56,832 nucleotides of DNA from DATMNI01 sp035570275 (GTDB taxonomy: Bacteria > Acidobacteriota > Terriglobia > Bryobacterales > Bryobacteraceae), in contig DATMNI010000047.1 in assembly GCA_035570275.1 (NCBI GenBank), forward strand, positions 1 to 56,832. The letters run 5' to 3'. The translations under genes were made by a program, and so were the position numbers. Position 1 is the first letter of the stretch; every line of letters starts with the position of its first letter. Of the stretch, positions 33,095-41,168 are shown piece by piece. Under the pieces are notes generated by a model. It searched no databases. It was not told the origin of the DNA and worked only from the letters and a program-made list of their open reading frames with translations.

Positions 33095-34355
33095 GGCGAT
33101 CCCGATCGGCAATGAAGACGAAGTCGCACTTGGGCTTCGCGAAAACTGGCAGCAGTTTTCCCTTCTGGTTGTCGTCAATGCCTTTGTCGGGTCCATGGTC
33201 GGCATGGAGCGGGTTGTGCTCCCACTTCTTGCCGAGCACGAGTTTGGCCTGGTCTCCCGTGCCGCGATTCTCTCTTTCCTGGTGAGCTTCGGATTCACCA
33301 AGGCTTTCGCCAACTTGTTTGCCGGGCGCATGAGCGATCGCCTGGGCCGTAAACGGGTCCTCGTTTTTGGATGGCTGTTTGCCCTTCCGATACCGCTGCT
33401 CATTTTCTACGCGCCGTCCTGGCAGTGGATTGTCTTTGCAAATGTTCTCCTCGGGCTCAATCAGGGGCTGTGCTGGTCCACCACGGTGATCATGAAGATT
33501 GACCTTGTGGGACCCAACAACCGCGGTCTCGCGATGGGGCTTAACGAAGCCTCGGGATACTTTGCGGTCTCCCTGGCGGCTCTGGTTTCAGGCTATATCG
33601 CAGCAGCCTTCGGGCTCCGCAGCGCTCCTCTCTATATCGGCGGGGTCTCCGCGCTGGCTGGTCTTTTCCTGTCCGCTGCGTTTGTTCACGAGTCTCTTGG
33701 CCACGCCCGCCACGAAGCCACGGTGCAGCTGAGGGGGGCGGAGACGCGTTCGTTTTGGAGCATCTTTTGGCTCACGAGTTGGAAAGACCGGAAGCTTTTC
33801 TCTGTGAGCCAGGCTGGAATGATAAACAATCTCAATGACGGCATGGTTTGGGGGCTTTTCCCTCTCTACTTTGCTTCCCGCGGACTTTCGCTCACCAAGA
33901 TAAGTGTGCTTGGCGCACTATATCCGGCCGTTTGGGGTATTACGCAGCTTGGCACCGGCGCACTCTCCGACCGGCTTGGCCGAAAAGGTCTAATCGCCGG
34001 CGGAATGCTTCTACAAGGCGCCAGCATCATCGGGTTCGTTCTCTGGGCCGGGTTTTCATCATGGGCTCTCTGCGCTGCTCTACTCGGAGTCGGAACTGCC
34101 ATGGTCTACCCAACTCTCCTTGCCGCTATCGGAGACGTAGCGCACCCGAGCTGGCGAGCATCATCGGTGGGGGTTTACCGTTTGTGGCGCGATGCTGGTT
34201 ACGCCTTTGGAGCACTGCTCGCCGGAGCGCTTGCAGACCGTCTGGGAATGAGGTTCTCGATCGGGGCCATAGGGACGATCACGTTGCTCTCGGGCGCCAT
34301 AGTAGCATTCGTTATGGATGAGACACTTCCAGTGAGGGCGAAGGAGTCGCCTTGA
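33042..34355 (+). CDS. Major facilitator superfamily transporter
   Basis: A 437-residue, roughly 12-helix membrane protein. MFS loop motif A is GRMSDRLGRKRVLVFGWLFA after helix 2, with a repeat (GALSDRLGRKGLIAGG) between helices 8 and 9. The GTG at 33042 overlaps the dioxygenase gene by 53 bases; a second GTG at 33078 with GGGG nearby is an alternative that leaves a smaller overlap. Substrate unknown. Given the operon it may export sulfite, sulfate, a thiol or a methylated product; this is inference. Confidence 0.9.
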   Translation: MIRLILRQGRTVVLSPHKAIPIGNEDEVALGLRENWQQFSLLVVVNAFVGSMVGMERVVLPLLAEHEFGLVSRAAILSFLVSFGFTKAFANLFAGRMSDRLGRKRVLVFGWLFALPIPLLIFYAPSWQWIVFANVLLGLNQGLCWSTTVIMKIDLVGPNNRGLAMGLNEASGYFAVSLAALVSGYIAAAFGLRSAPLYIGGVSALAGLFLSAAFVHESLGHARHEATVQLRGAETRSFWSIFWLTSWKDRKLFSVSQAGMINNLNDGMVWGLFPLYFASRGLSLTKISVLGALYPAVWGITQLGTGALSDRLGRKGLIAGGMLLQGASIIGFVLWAGFSSWALCAALLGVGTAMVYPTLLAAIGDVAHPSWRASSVGVYRLWRDAGYAFGALLAGALADRLGMRFSIGAIGTITLLSGAIVAFVMDETLPVRAKESP

Positions 34356-34366
34356 AAGGTTGCAGC

Positions 34367-35092
34367 ATGAAAGTCAACGTATTAGCCGTTTTACTTCTTG
34401 CATGTAGCGCCCTGATTGGGCAGGACGAGGCCATACAGCGCAAGTTCTTCTCGGACGTTCATCAGGCGCTCGCCCTGAAACCGGGCGCTGTCGTGGCTGA
34501 CGTTGGCACTGGCGATGATCCGTTGCACCCACTCCGTATTGCGAACGCCGTCGGACCAGGCGGCCGGGTCGTATGCGTCGATATCGATCAAAAGGCTCTT
34601 GACAAACTCAGGAAAAGCCTGCCGGCAGACACCACTAACATCGAGATCCATTTGGGAAGGGCCAATGACCCTCTACTGCCATCTGCTTCTTTCGATTCGG
34701 TGCTGATTTCGAACGCCTATCACGAAATGACTGAGCACGCTGAGATGCTGGCGCACATCCGCCAGGCGCTCAAGCCCACTGGCCGGCTAGTCGTAATTGA
34801 AGCTTATGTGGAGAGTCGCCGCCACCTCCCCCGAGATGAACAGACGAAGAAGCACGAGTTCTCCCCAGACCTCCTGGCTGCTGAACTGCAAGAGTCCGGA
34901 TTTGAGGTAGTGAGCCGCCAGGAACCGCTCCTCCTCGACGGCTCGCTCATCAAGTATTTGATTGCCGCGCAACCAGCTAAGCCGGGCCACGCCGGTGCTC
35001 AACCAGATTCGGCCTCGGCATTGGCCTCCGCAAAAGTGTATGACGCCACACGAGAGCAATATCAACGGGCTTCGGCGCGACGCCCCATGTAA
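34367..35092 (+). CDS. Exported SAM-dependent methyltransferase-like protein
   Basis: About 241 residues. MKVNVLAVLLLACSALIGQD is a clear export leader with a lipobox-like LLAC-S. It is followed by a class-I methyltransferase core: AVVADVGTGDDPLHPLRIAN (motif I), VVCVDIDQKAL (acidic strand 2), and SVLISNAYHEMTEHAEMLAH with LKPTGRLVVIEAYV. A SAM enzyme carrying a secretion signal is odd, because SAM is cytosolic. The chain may be moonlighting, or the leader may anchor it. ATG 34367 is preceded by AAGG; a TTG at 34352 gives a longer but leader-burying start. Fourth gene of the operon. Confidence 0.75.
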   Translation: MKVNVLAVLLLACSALIGQDEAIQRKFFSDVHQALALKPGAVVADVGTGDDPLHPLRIANAVGPGGRVVCVDIDQKALDKLRKSLPADTTNIEIHLGRANDPLLPSASFDSVLISNAYHEMTEHAEMLAHIRQALKPTGRLVVIEAYVESRRHLPRDEQTKKHEFSPDLLAAELQESGFEVVSRQEPLLLDGSLIKYLIAAQPAKPGHAGAQPDSASALASAKVYDATREQYQRASARRPM

Positions 35093-35104
35093 AATATAGC
35101 CCAC

Positions 35105-35722
35105 ATGAGCTTTTACGCGAAGTACGTTCTGCCCCGCGTCATTGATCTGGCGATGAGGAATAAGGAGACGGCTCGTCTCCGTGCAGTTTGGATTCCCCAG
35201 GCCCGCGGCGAAGTACTGGAAGTCGGCATCGGCTCGGGCCTGAATTTGCCCTTTTATTCCTCGCAGGTGCAGCGTGTCTCCGGCGTGGACCCTTCCCTCG
35301 AGTTGCAGCGAATCGCACGCAAGAGAGCTGCCGGCGGACCATTTAACGTCGAGTTCTTCCTGCAGTCTGCTGAGGAACAACTGCCGCTTTCCAATGCAAG
35401 TATCGACACCGTCGTCCTCACATGGACGCTCTGTTCCATCCCGGACCCTTCAAAAGCGCTTGGCGAGGTCAAGCGAGTTTTGAAGCCGAACGGGTCCATT
35501 ATTTTCCTGGAGCACGGCCGGGCTCCCGATTCTCGGGTGGCTCTCTGGCAGGATCGGTTAAACCCGATCTGGAAGCGGATTGGAGGGGGTTGTCACCTTG
35601 ATCGGAAGGTTGACGAGATCATCACCGGCGCAGGCTTTCACATTCCTGAACTGACGACTTGCTATCTTCCCGGACCGCGTCCACTGACCTACACCTACCA
35701 GGGAATTGCGCGCCTGCCGTGA
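35105..35722 (+). CDS. METTL7-like class-I methyltransferase (putative thiol methyltransferase)
   Basis: A 205-residue cytoplasmic or membrane-peripheral protein. SAM motif I is EVLEVGIGSGLNLPFY; then VSGVDPSLELQRIARKRAA and VVLTWTLCSIPDPSKALGEV. Next is VLKPNGSIIFLEHG and WQDRLNPIWKRIGGGCHLDR, the arrangement of METTL7/UbiE-type enzymes. The human METTL7 proteins methylate alkyl thiols, so S-methylation of a thiol or sulfide is plausible in an operon with persulfide oxidation; the activity is inferred only. Ends the operon. Confidence 0.8.
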   Translation: MSFYAKYVLPRVIDLAMRNKETARLRAVWIPQARGEVLEVGIGSGLNLPFYSSQVQRVSGVDPSLELQRIARKRAAGGPFNVEFFLQSAEEQLPLSNASIDTVVLTWTLCSIPDPSKALGEVKRVLKPNGSIIFLEHGRAPDSRVALWQDRLNPIWKRIGGGCHLDRKVDEIITGAGFHIPELTTCYLPGPRPLTYTYQGIARLP

Positions 35723-36454
35723 CGGATCGGTCGCCCCATCCCCACCGGATTCCGCTCCCTCACTACCCCGAAATACACCCCTCCTACTCACCGGTGACAC
35801 GTTTTTTCGCTGAATTCTCTCCATCCCCTCAACCACTTACAGCTCCCGATTTCAGACTCCAGCCCCCTCGCCTGCTATCCCTGGTGGATGAGCACCCTAA
35901 ACAAATCGCTGCCAATCGACCCAACCTTCCTCCGCGGCCGCCAACATTTCGGCGTCTCCAGCGCCGCGCCGACCCCGCCCAGGGCACTACCCAACCGCAC
36001 CCTGCACGACCTCGAACGGCTTCAGGTCAAACGCTGCGCCGCCGCTCGGAAGTCCACCCAAAAGGCCGGCACCCCCGCCCAAAGCCAAAGCCGATTCCGC
36101 CCAACTCCAATGAGCTCAACAAGAATTGGGTTCGTTCTTTCATTTTGCCCTACTGCGGACCCCCATAGCCCCGAGTCTGTGCCACCAGTGCCCGATCCTG
36201 ACCCGGAAGGCCCCGAGCCCCAGGTGCTTGAACCTTCGTGGGTGTGTACAAATGAAGTCTCGGAAACCTCAAATCCCGCCCCTCGCCTCTTTTCCGCAAT
36301 AGCCGGAGTTACCCGTCAAGAACTGGCGGAGTTTATCCGTGCCGGGCGCCTCGACGTCGAGAAGCTCTTCTCACCTTCAAGTGTCTTCCCCAAAACGGTT
36401 AAGCACCTGGCGTTACGGCGCGGTGTTCGGGCACGTCATAGTATCATTAACCTC
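35723..36454. other. 732-base region without a recognised gene
   Basis: Pyrimidine-rich DNA after the methyltransferase operon. A frame in line with the downstream propeller runs from 35888, but its proline-rich translation is unlike any family I recognise, and a proper signal-peptide start lies at 36455. One stretch (VTRQELAEFIRAGRLDVEKL, 36307-36366) looks protein-like and could be a fragment. No tRNA, terminator hairpin or clear promoter was identified. Confidence 0.5.
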
Positions 36455-37732
36455 ATGCATCGCTTGGGAGGCTTGTCGGCGTTTGTGCTGGTGGCCGCGG
36501 TGGCAGTCGCCGGCGACGGAGACTGGCCGCATTGGCGCGGTCCCAACGACGATGGAATGGCCCGCGGCGATGCGCCCCTGCGCTGGAGCGATGAAGCGCA
36601 CATCGCGTGGAAAGCCACGGTTCCGGGACGTGGTCACTCCTCGCCGGTGTTTTGGGGCGACCGGATCTTTGTCACCACCGCCGTGCCCACAGTCATACCC
36701 ACAGGCAATAGCGGCGGCGGGTCCAGCCGCGGCCTGACCGAGCACAAGTTCATGGTGCTCTGCTACGACCGCAATGCCGGCAAACTGCTGTGGGAACGCG
36801 TGGCGCGCGTGGCCACACCCCACCAGCCAGCCCACCCCCAATACGGAAGCTTCGCGTCGAACTCGCCCATCACCGACGGCAAGCATGTCTTCGCGTTCTT
36901 CGGGTCGCGCGGCCTCTACTGCTATACCCTCGCCGGCGAACTGGTCTGGCAGAAGGATTTCGACGCGTTACGAATGTTCAACAGTTTCGGCGAGGGTGCG
37001 TGGACGGCGCTTGACGGCGACAAGCTCCTGGTGGTGCTCGATCACGAAAGCGACTCGTACCTGATCGCGCTCGACACCGGTACCGGGCGCGAGCTGTGGC
37101 GGACGCCGCGCCAGGGCAACACCAACTGGTCGGGCCCCTATATCACGTCGCACAACGGCCGCAAACTGGTGGTGGTGTCGGCGTCGCGGGAAGTCTGCGG
37201 CTACGACCTGGAAACCGGCAAGCCGCTCTGGAAAGCCAGGGGCCTGGGGCAGAACACCATCCCGGCGCCGGTGGCTGGGGACGGCATGGTATTCGTGATG
37301 AGCGGCTACCGCAATCCGAATCTGATGGCGATCCGCTTGGGGCGGGAGGGCGACCTGACCGGCACCGACGCCATCGTCTGGCAGAACCAGCGCGGCAACT
37401 CCTACACACCGTCGCCCGTATTGCACGACGGCAAGCTTTACGTGCTCACCGATACGGGCATGCTCTCCTGCTTCGATGCCAAGACCGGCAAGCCCTACTA
37501 TCAGCAGGAGCGCCTGCCCAAACCGTACAGCTTCAAATCGTCACCCGTGGGCGCCAACGGCAAACTCTATCTCGCTTCCGAGAATGACGATGTCATCGTG
37601 GTGCGAATGGGCGAGAAGTTCGAGGTGCTGGCGACCAACACTCTGAAGGACCAGATGTTTATAGGCACTCCCGCGATTCTGGACGGCGCGATCTACCTGC
37701 GGGGACAGAACACTCTGTTTTGCATCCGTTAA
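36455..37732 (+). CDS. Secreted PQQ-type beta-propeller protein
   Basis: A 425-residue protein from ATG 36455 with signal peptide MHRLGGLSAFVLVAAVAVAG. The opening DWPHWRGPNDDGMARGDAPL is the family start. Blades include GKHVFAFFGSRGLYCYTLAG, VCGYDLETGKPLWKARG and GKLYLASENDDVIVVRMGEK. The EF-hand loops of the 25-28 kb paralogues are absent. The C-terminal residues closely resemble the relic at 49171-49380. Ends 10 bases before the first start codon of the TonB receptor gene. Confidence 0.87.
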   Translation: MHRLGGLSAFVLVAAVAVAGDGDWPHWRGPNDDGMARGDAPLRWSDEAHIAWKATVPGRGHSSPVFWGDRIFVTTAVPTVIPTGNSGGGSSRGLTEHKFMVLCYDRNAGKLLWERVARVATPHQPAHPQYGSFASNSPITDGKHVFAFFGSRGLYCYTLAGELVWQKDFDALRMFNSFGEGAWTALDGDKLLVVLDHESDSYLIALDTGTGRELWRTPRQGNTNWSGPYITSHNGRKLVVVSASREVCGYDLETGKPLWKARGLGQNTIPAPVAGDGMVFVMSGYRNPNLMAIRLGREGDLTGTDAIVWQNQRGNSYTPSPVLHDGKLYVLTDTGMLSCFDAKTGKPYYQQERLPKPYSFKSSPVGANGKLYLASENDDVIVVRMGEKFEVLATNTLKDQMFIGTPAILDGAIYLRGQNTLFCIR

Positions 37733-37742
37733 GACATCCGTT

Positions 37743-40700
37743 ATGAGAGGACTCTTGAATATCCGAGCGATTTTCCTAACTATTCTCCATCGCAAAACTC
37801 TGTCTCCGCGCGTAATACCCCCTGACGGTCGCGGCTCGGATTCGAAGGCCATCAGAGCCACGACTTGTCGCTCGACCGTTAGGGAGTGGTTGCTAACTAT
37901 CTTATTGCTCCCGGCCCTGCTGCTGCAGACCGCGGCCCGTGCCCAATCCATCGGCGGCACCATCACCGGTGTGGTCACGGACGCGGCATATCAACCCATC
38001 TCCGGCGCGGCCGTCCAACTCACCCAGGAGGATACCAACCGCAAGCGCAGCGCCGTCACGGACGCGCAGGGTGGATTCACCATCTCCAACCTGCCCCCGG
38101 GCGAATATCGAATCGACGCCGAGCGCGACGGGTATCGCAAGCACGTGCAGCGCCTGGCGCTGCAGATCGATCAGGAGATGCAAATCGAGATCCCGCTGCT
38201 GCCCGGCCAGCGCACCGACTCGGTGGAGGTGACGGCCGCCCGCGGTCTGCTGCGCACCGAATCGGCCACGCTCGGAAGCGTGATCGACAACCGGCAAATC
38301 ACGGGACTGCCGCTCGACGGGCGCAATTTCTTCGAGCTTAGCCTGCTGTTGCCGGGCGTGGTGCCTGCGGCCCCGGGCTCGGCTGGCTCGACCCGCGGCG
38401 ATTTCGCCATCAACATCAACGGCGCCCGCGAAGACTCCAACAACTTCGTCCTGGATGGGGTTTTCAACGGCGACCCCAAGCTGAACGGCATCGGCGTAAC
38501 CCCTCCCGTAGACGCCGTGCGCGAGTTCGAGGTGGCCACCAGCACCGCTGACGCCCTGTTCGGCCGCAATACCGGCGGCCAGATGAACGTGGTGCTGAAG
38601 AGTGGCGCCAACCAGATCCACGGAACCGCCTACGAGTTCTTCCGCAATCGCGTCACCGATGCCCGCAACTTCTTCGCTCCCGCAACCGAGAAGAGCCCGC
38701 AATACCAGCGCAATCAGTTCGGAGCGTCGCTGGGAGGCCCCCTGGTTCGCAACCGTACATTCGTGTTTGCCGATTACGAAGGGCGGCGCCTGCGCGAAGG
38801 CATCACGCAAGTGACCAACGTCCCCACCGCGCTCGAACGGGTGGGCGATTTTTCCCGCAGCAATGTTCTGGCGATCGATCCGTTCACGCAGCTTCCGTTC
38901 CCCGGAAACGCCATTCCCAGGAACCGCTTGAACGCCGTAGGGCTGGCCATCGCCGCCCTGTATCCGCTGCCTGACCGCACGGTGCTCAATCAGGACTACG
39001 TATCCTCGCCCATCCAGCGCGATCGCGACGACCACTTCGATTTGCGTCTGGATCACCACCTGGGAGCGTCGGATGAGTTGAGTGTTCGCTACAGCTTCGG
39101 CGACCGCACCCTGTTCGAACCGTTCTCGGCTTCCTCGCTGGTGGCGGTCCCTGGTTTCGGAAACAACGTTCCGCGGCGGGCCCAGAACGCCGTGGCGAGC
39201 CATACGCACACGTTCACCCCCAACCTGTTGAACGAACTTCGGCTCGGCTTCAATCGCATTGCGGCCGGCGTTTTTCAGCAGAACATGGCCAATAACCTCA
39301 ACCTCCAGGTAGGCCTCCCCTCGATCTCCTCCAACCCGCGCGATTCCGGACTCAGCCAGATTTCCATCAACGGTTATTCCACCCTGGGCGATGAACCTCA
39401 CAACCCGCAGCACAGCGCCACCAGCATCTATCAGGTATCCGACGCCGTCACGTGGGCGCACGGCAAGCACCTGGTCAGGGCCGGTGTGGACCTCCGTTGG
39501 CTGCAGCAGAATGCCTTTCGCGATGAAGAGTCCCGCGGCTTTCTGAGCTTCCTCGGCTTCACTGGCAACGCTCTCGCTGAGATGCTGCTGGGCCTGCCTT
39601 CTCTCACGGGGGTGGCGCGTCTGGACAACCCGGAGCACCTGCGTACCCACAGCGAATATGGCTTCGTGCAGGACACATGGCGCGTTCGTCCGGACCTGAC
39701 GCTGACCTTGGGCCTGCGGTACGAATACAACTCGCCGCCGGTGGATGCGGCCAATCGAGCCAATCTGTATGACCCCGCTACGCAGGCGTTGGTTCAGGTA
39801 GGGGCGGGCGGCACTCCGCGCGGAGGCAACCAGCCCGACCGAAACAATTTCGCGCCGCGCGCCGGCCTGGCGTGGCGTCCCGGCCACGGCCACACCGTAG
39901 TGCGCACGGGTTACGGTATTTACTACGACCAGTCGTCGCTGGCCACCGGGGAAGGCTTATATTTCAACCCGCCGTACTTCAATTTCCAGGTCTTCTTTCC
40001 TTTCGGGCAGCTCCCGCTCAGTCTGTCCGATCCGTTCCCGGCGAACTTCCCCATCCCGGTGCCTTCCTCCGCGCTGGCGATCCAGAGAAATCTGCGCACG
40101 GCCTATGCCCAGCAATGGAATGTCAACCTGCAGCAGGAACTTGGCCGCGACCGGATTCTCGAGGTGGCGTACGCAGGGTCGAAAGGCACCAAGCTGTTGG
40201 GCGCGCGCGATGAAAACCAGCCGCTCCCCAGCCCGCAGCAGCCTAATCCGCGGCCGGTGCAGCAGTTCGCCGATATTGACATTTTGGAATCGCGCGGGAA
40301 CTCCACCTATCACAGCCTGCAGGCGCGGTTCCAGCAGAGCCTGAGCCGCGGACTGACGGCACTGGCCTCCTACACGTGGTCGAAGTCCATCGATGACGCT
40401 TCCAGCTTTTTCTCGAGCGCGGGCGACGCCAATTTTCCGCAGGACAGCCATAACACGCGGGCCGATCGCGGCCTCTCTAATTTCGATCTGCGGCACCGGT
40501 TTTCGCTGAGCTACTCCTACGATCTGCCGTTCGGCAAGGGAAGGCTGCTCGGGGGCTGGCAGACCTTCGGCATCTGGACGTTTCAGACGGGCCGGCCCTT
40601 CACGGTCGACCTTCTCCCGACCCTGGACAACAGCAACACCGGCCAATCCATCCTCGGCTTTGGTGGTTCCAACGAGCGCCCTAATGTCTTGCGACCGGCG

Positions 40701-41012
40701 GGGCTCTCCAACCCAACTCCGGGACGCTGGTTTGACACCCAGGCGTTCACTCTCCCGCCATTCGGCAGCTTCGGCAATGCCGGCCGGAACATCCTCACCG
40801 GCCCCGGATATCAGAGCATCAATGTCTCCATCGTCAAAAACGCCCGGATCACCGAGCGGGCCAGCCTTCAATTCCGCGCCGAAGCATTCAATTTCCTGAA
40901 CCACACGAACCTCGATTTGCCGAATATCTTTTTCGGCTCTCCGGCATTCGGGTCCATTCAATCGTCGCAGACGCCAAGGAGAGTCCAGTTCGGAGTGAAG
41001 ATTCTGTTTTGA
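37743..41012 (+). CDS. Oar-like TonB-dependent outer-membrane receptor
   Basis: Up to 1089 residues. The core starts with a hydrophobic leader (LLTILLLPALLLQTAARAQ, about residue 50). It is followed by a carboxypeptidase-regulatory-like beta domain (GGTITGVVTDAAYQPISGAA ... LPPGEYRI), then the TonB plug (RQITGLPLDGRNFFELSLLL, FVLDGVFNG). A large beta-barrel follows, with the NRTFVFADYEGRRLREG signature and a terminal aromatic VQFGVKILF. The first 50 or so residues (37743-37889) are partly encoded by a REPIN-like element, so the native start may be a TTG at 37890 or the leader may have been rebuilt. Imports large substrates, probably glycans or peptides. Confidence 0.88.
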   Translation: MRGLLNIRAIFLTILHRKTLSPRVIPPDGRGSDSKAIRATTCRSTVREWLLTILLLPALLLQTAARAQSIGGTITGVVTDAAYQPISGAAVQLTQEDTNRKRSAVTDAQGGFTISNLPPGEYRIDAERDGYRKHVQRLALQIDQEMQIEIPLLPGQRTDSVEVTAARGLLRTESATLGSVIDNRQITGLPLDGRNFFELSLLLPGVVPAAPGSAGSTRGDFAININGAREDSNNFVLDGVFNGDPKLNGIGVTPPVDAVREFEVATSTADALFGRNTGGQMNVVLKSGANQIHGTAYEFFRNRVTDARNFFAPATEKSPQYQRNQFGASLGGPLVRNRTFVFADYEGRRLREGITQVTNVPTALERVGDFSRSNVLAIDPFTQLPFPGNAIPRNRLNAVGLAIAALYPLPDRTVLNQDYVSSPIQRDRDDHFDLRLDHHLGASDELSVRYSFGDRTLFEPFSASSLVAVPGFGNNVPRRAQNAVASHTHTFTPNLLNELRLGFNRIAAGVFQQNMANNLNLQVGLPSISSNPRDSGLSQISINGYSTLGDEPHNPQHSATSIYQVSDAVTWAHGKHLVRAGVDLRWLQQNAFRDEESRGFLSFLGFTGNALAEMLLGLPSLTGVARLDNPEHLRTHSEYGFVQDTWRVRPDLTLTLGLRYEYNSPPVDAANRANLYDPATQALVQVGAGGTPRGGNQPDRNNFAPRAGLAWRPGHGHTVVRTGYGIYYDQSSLATGEGLYFNPPYFNFQVFFPFGQLPLSLSDPFPANFPIPVPSSALAIQRNLRTAYAQQWNVNLQQELGRDRILEVAYAGSKGTKLLGARDENQPLPSPQQPNPRPVQQFADIDILESRGNSTYHSLQARFQQSLSRGLTALASYTWSKSIDDASSFFSSAGDANFPQDSHNTRADRGLSNFDLRHRFSLSYSYDLPFGKGRLLGGWQTFGIWTFQTGRPFTVDLLPTLDNSNTGQSILGFGGSNERPNVLRPAGLSNPTPGRWFDTQAFTLPPFGSFGNAGRNILTGPGYQSINVSIVKNARITERASLQFRAEAFNFLNHTNLDLPNIFFGSPAFGSIQSSQTPRRVQFGVKILF
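37817..37893. repeat. REPIN-like inverted pair at the TonB receptor 5' end
   Basis: ACCCCCTGACGGTCGCGGCTCGGA (left arm) faces GCTCGACCGTTAGGGAGTGGT (right arm). The spacer includes CATCAGAGCCACGACTTGTC. The inverse of this unit is at 49388-49485, spacer included. It lies in the 5' part of the receptor ORF, about 85 bases after the propeller stop. Confidence 0.75.
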
Positions 41013-41168
41013 AGGTGGGTGCGCGCGACATCACGCCGTCTCCGGCGGGCAGCTGACCTTCCCAAGCGCGGCGCTGGTACTGGTAGTCCTGCTGGCGGGT
41101 CTGTGCGGGCAATCCCCATCCAAATTAGCCGCCGGCTGGTTCATAATTGTACAAAGCAGACTGTATCC

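Noticed and set aside
35888..36454. 189-codon N-terminal extension of the 36455 propeller gene
   Set aside because: Proline-rich translation without family resemblance; a signal peptide begins at 36455. A weakly protein-like stretch near 36307-36366 remains unexplained.
37902..39893. 663-codon minus-strand frame opposite the TonB receptor
   Set aside because: Antisense shadow; the plus-strand frame has a carboxypeptidase-regulatory domain, plug and barrel signatures.
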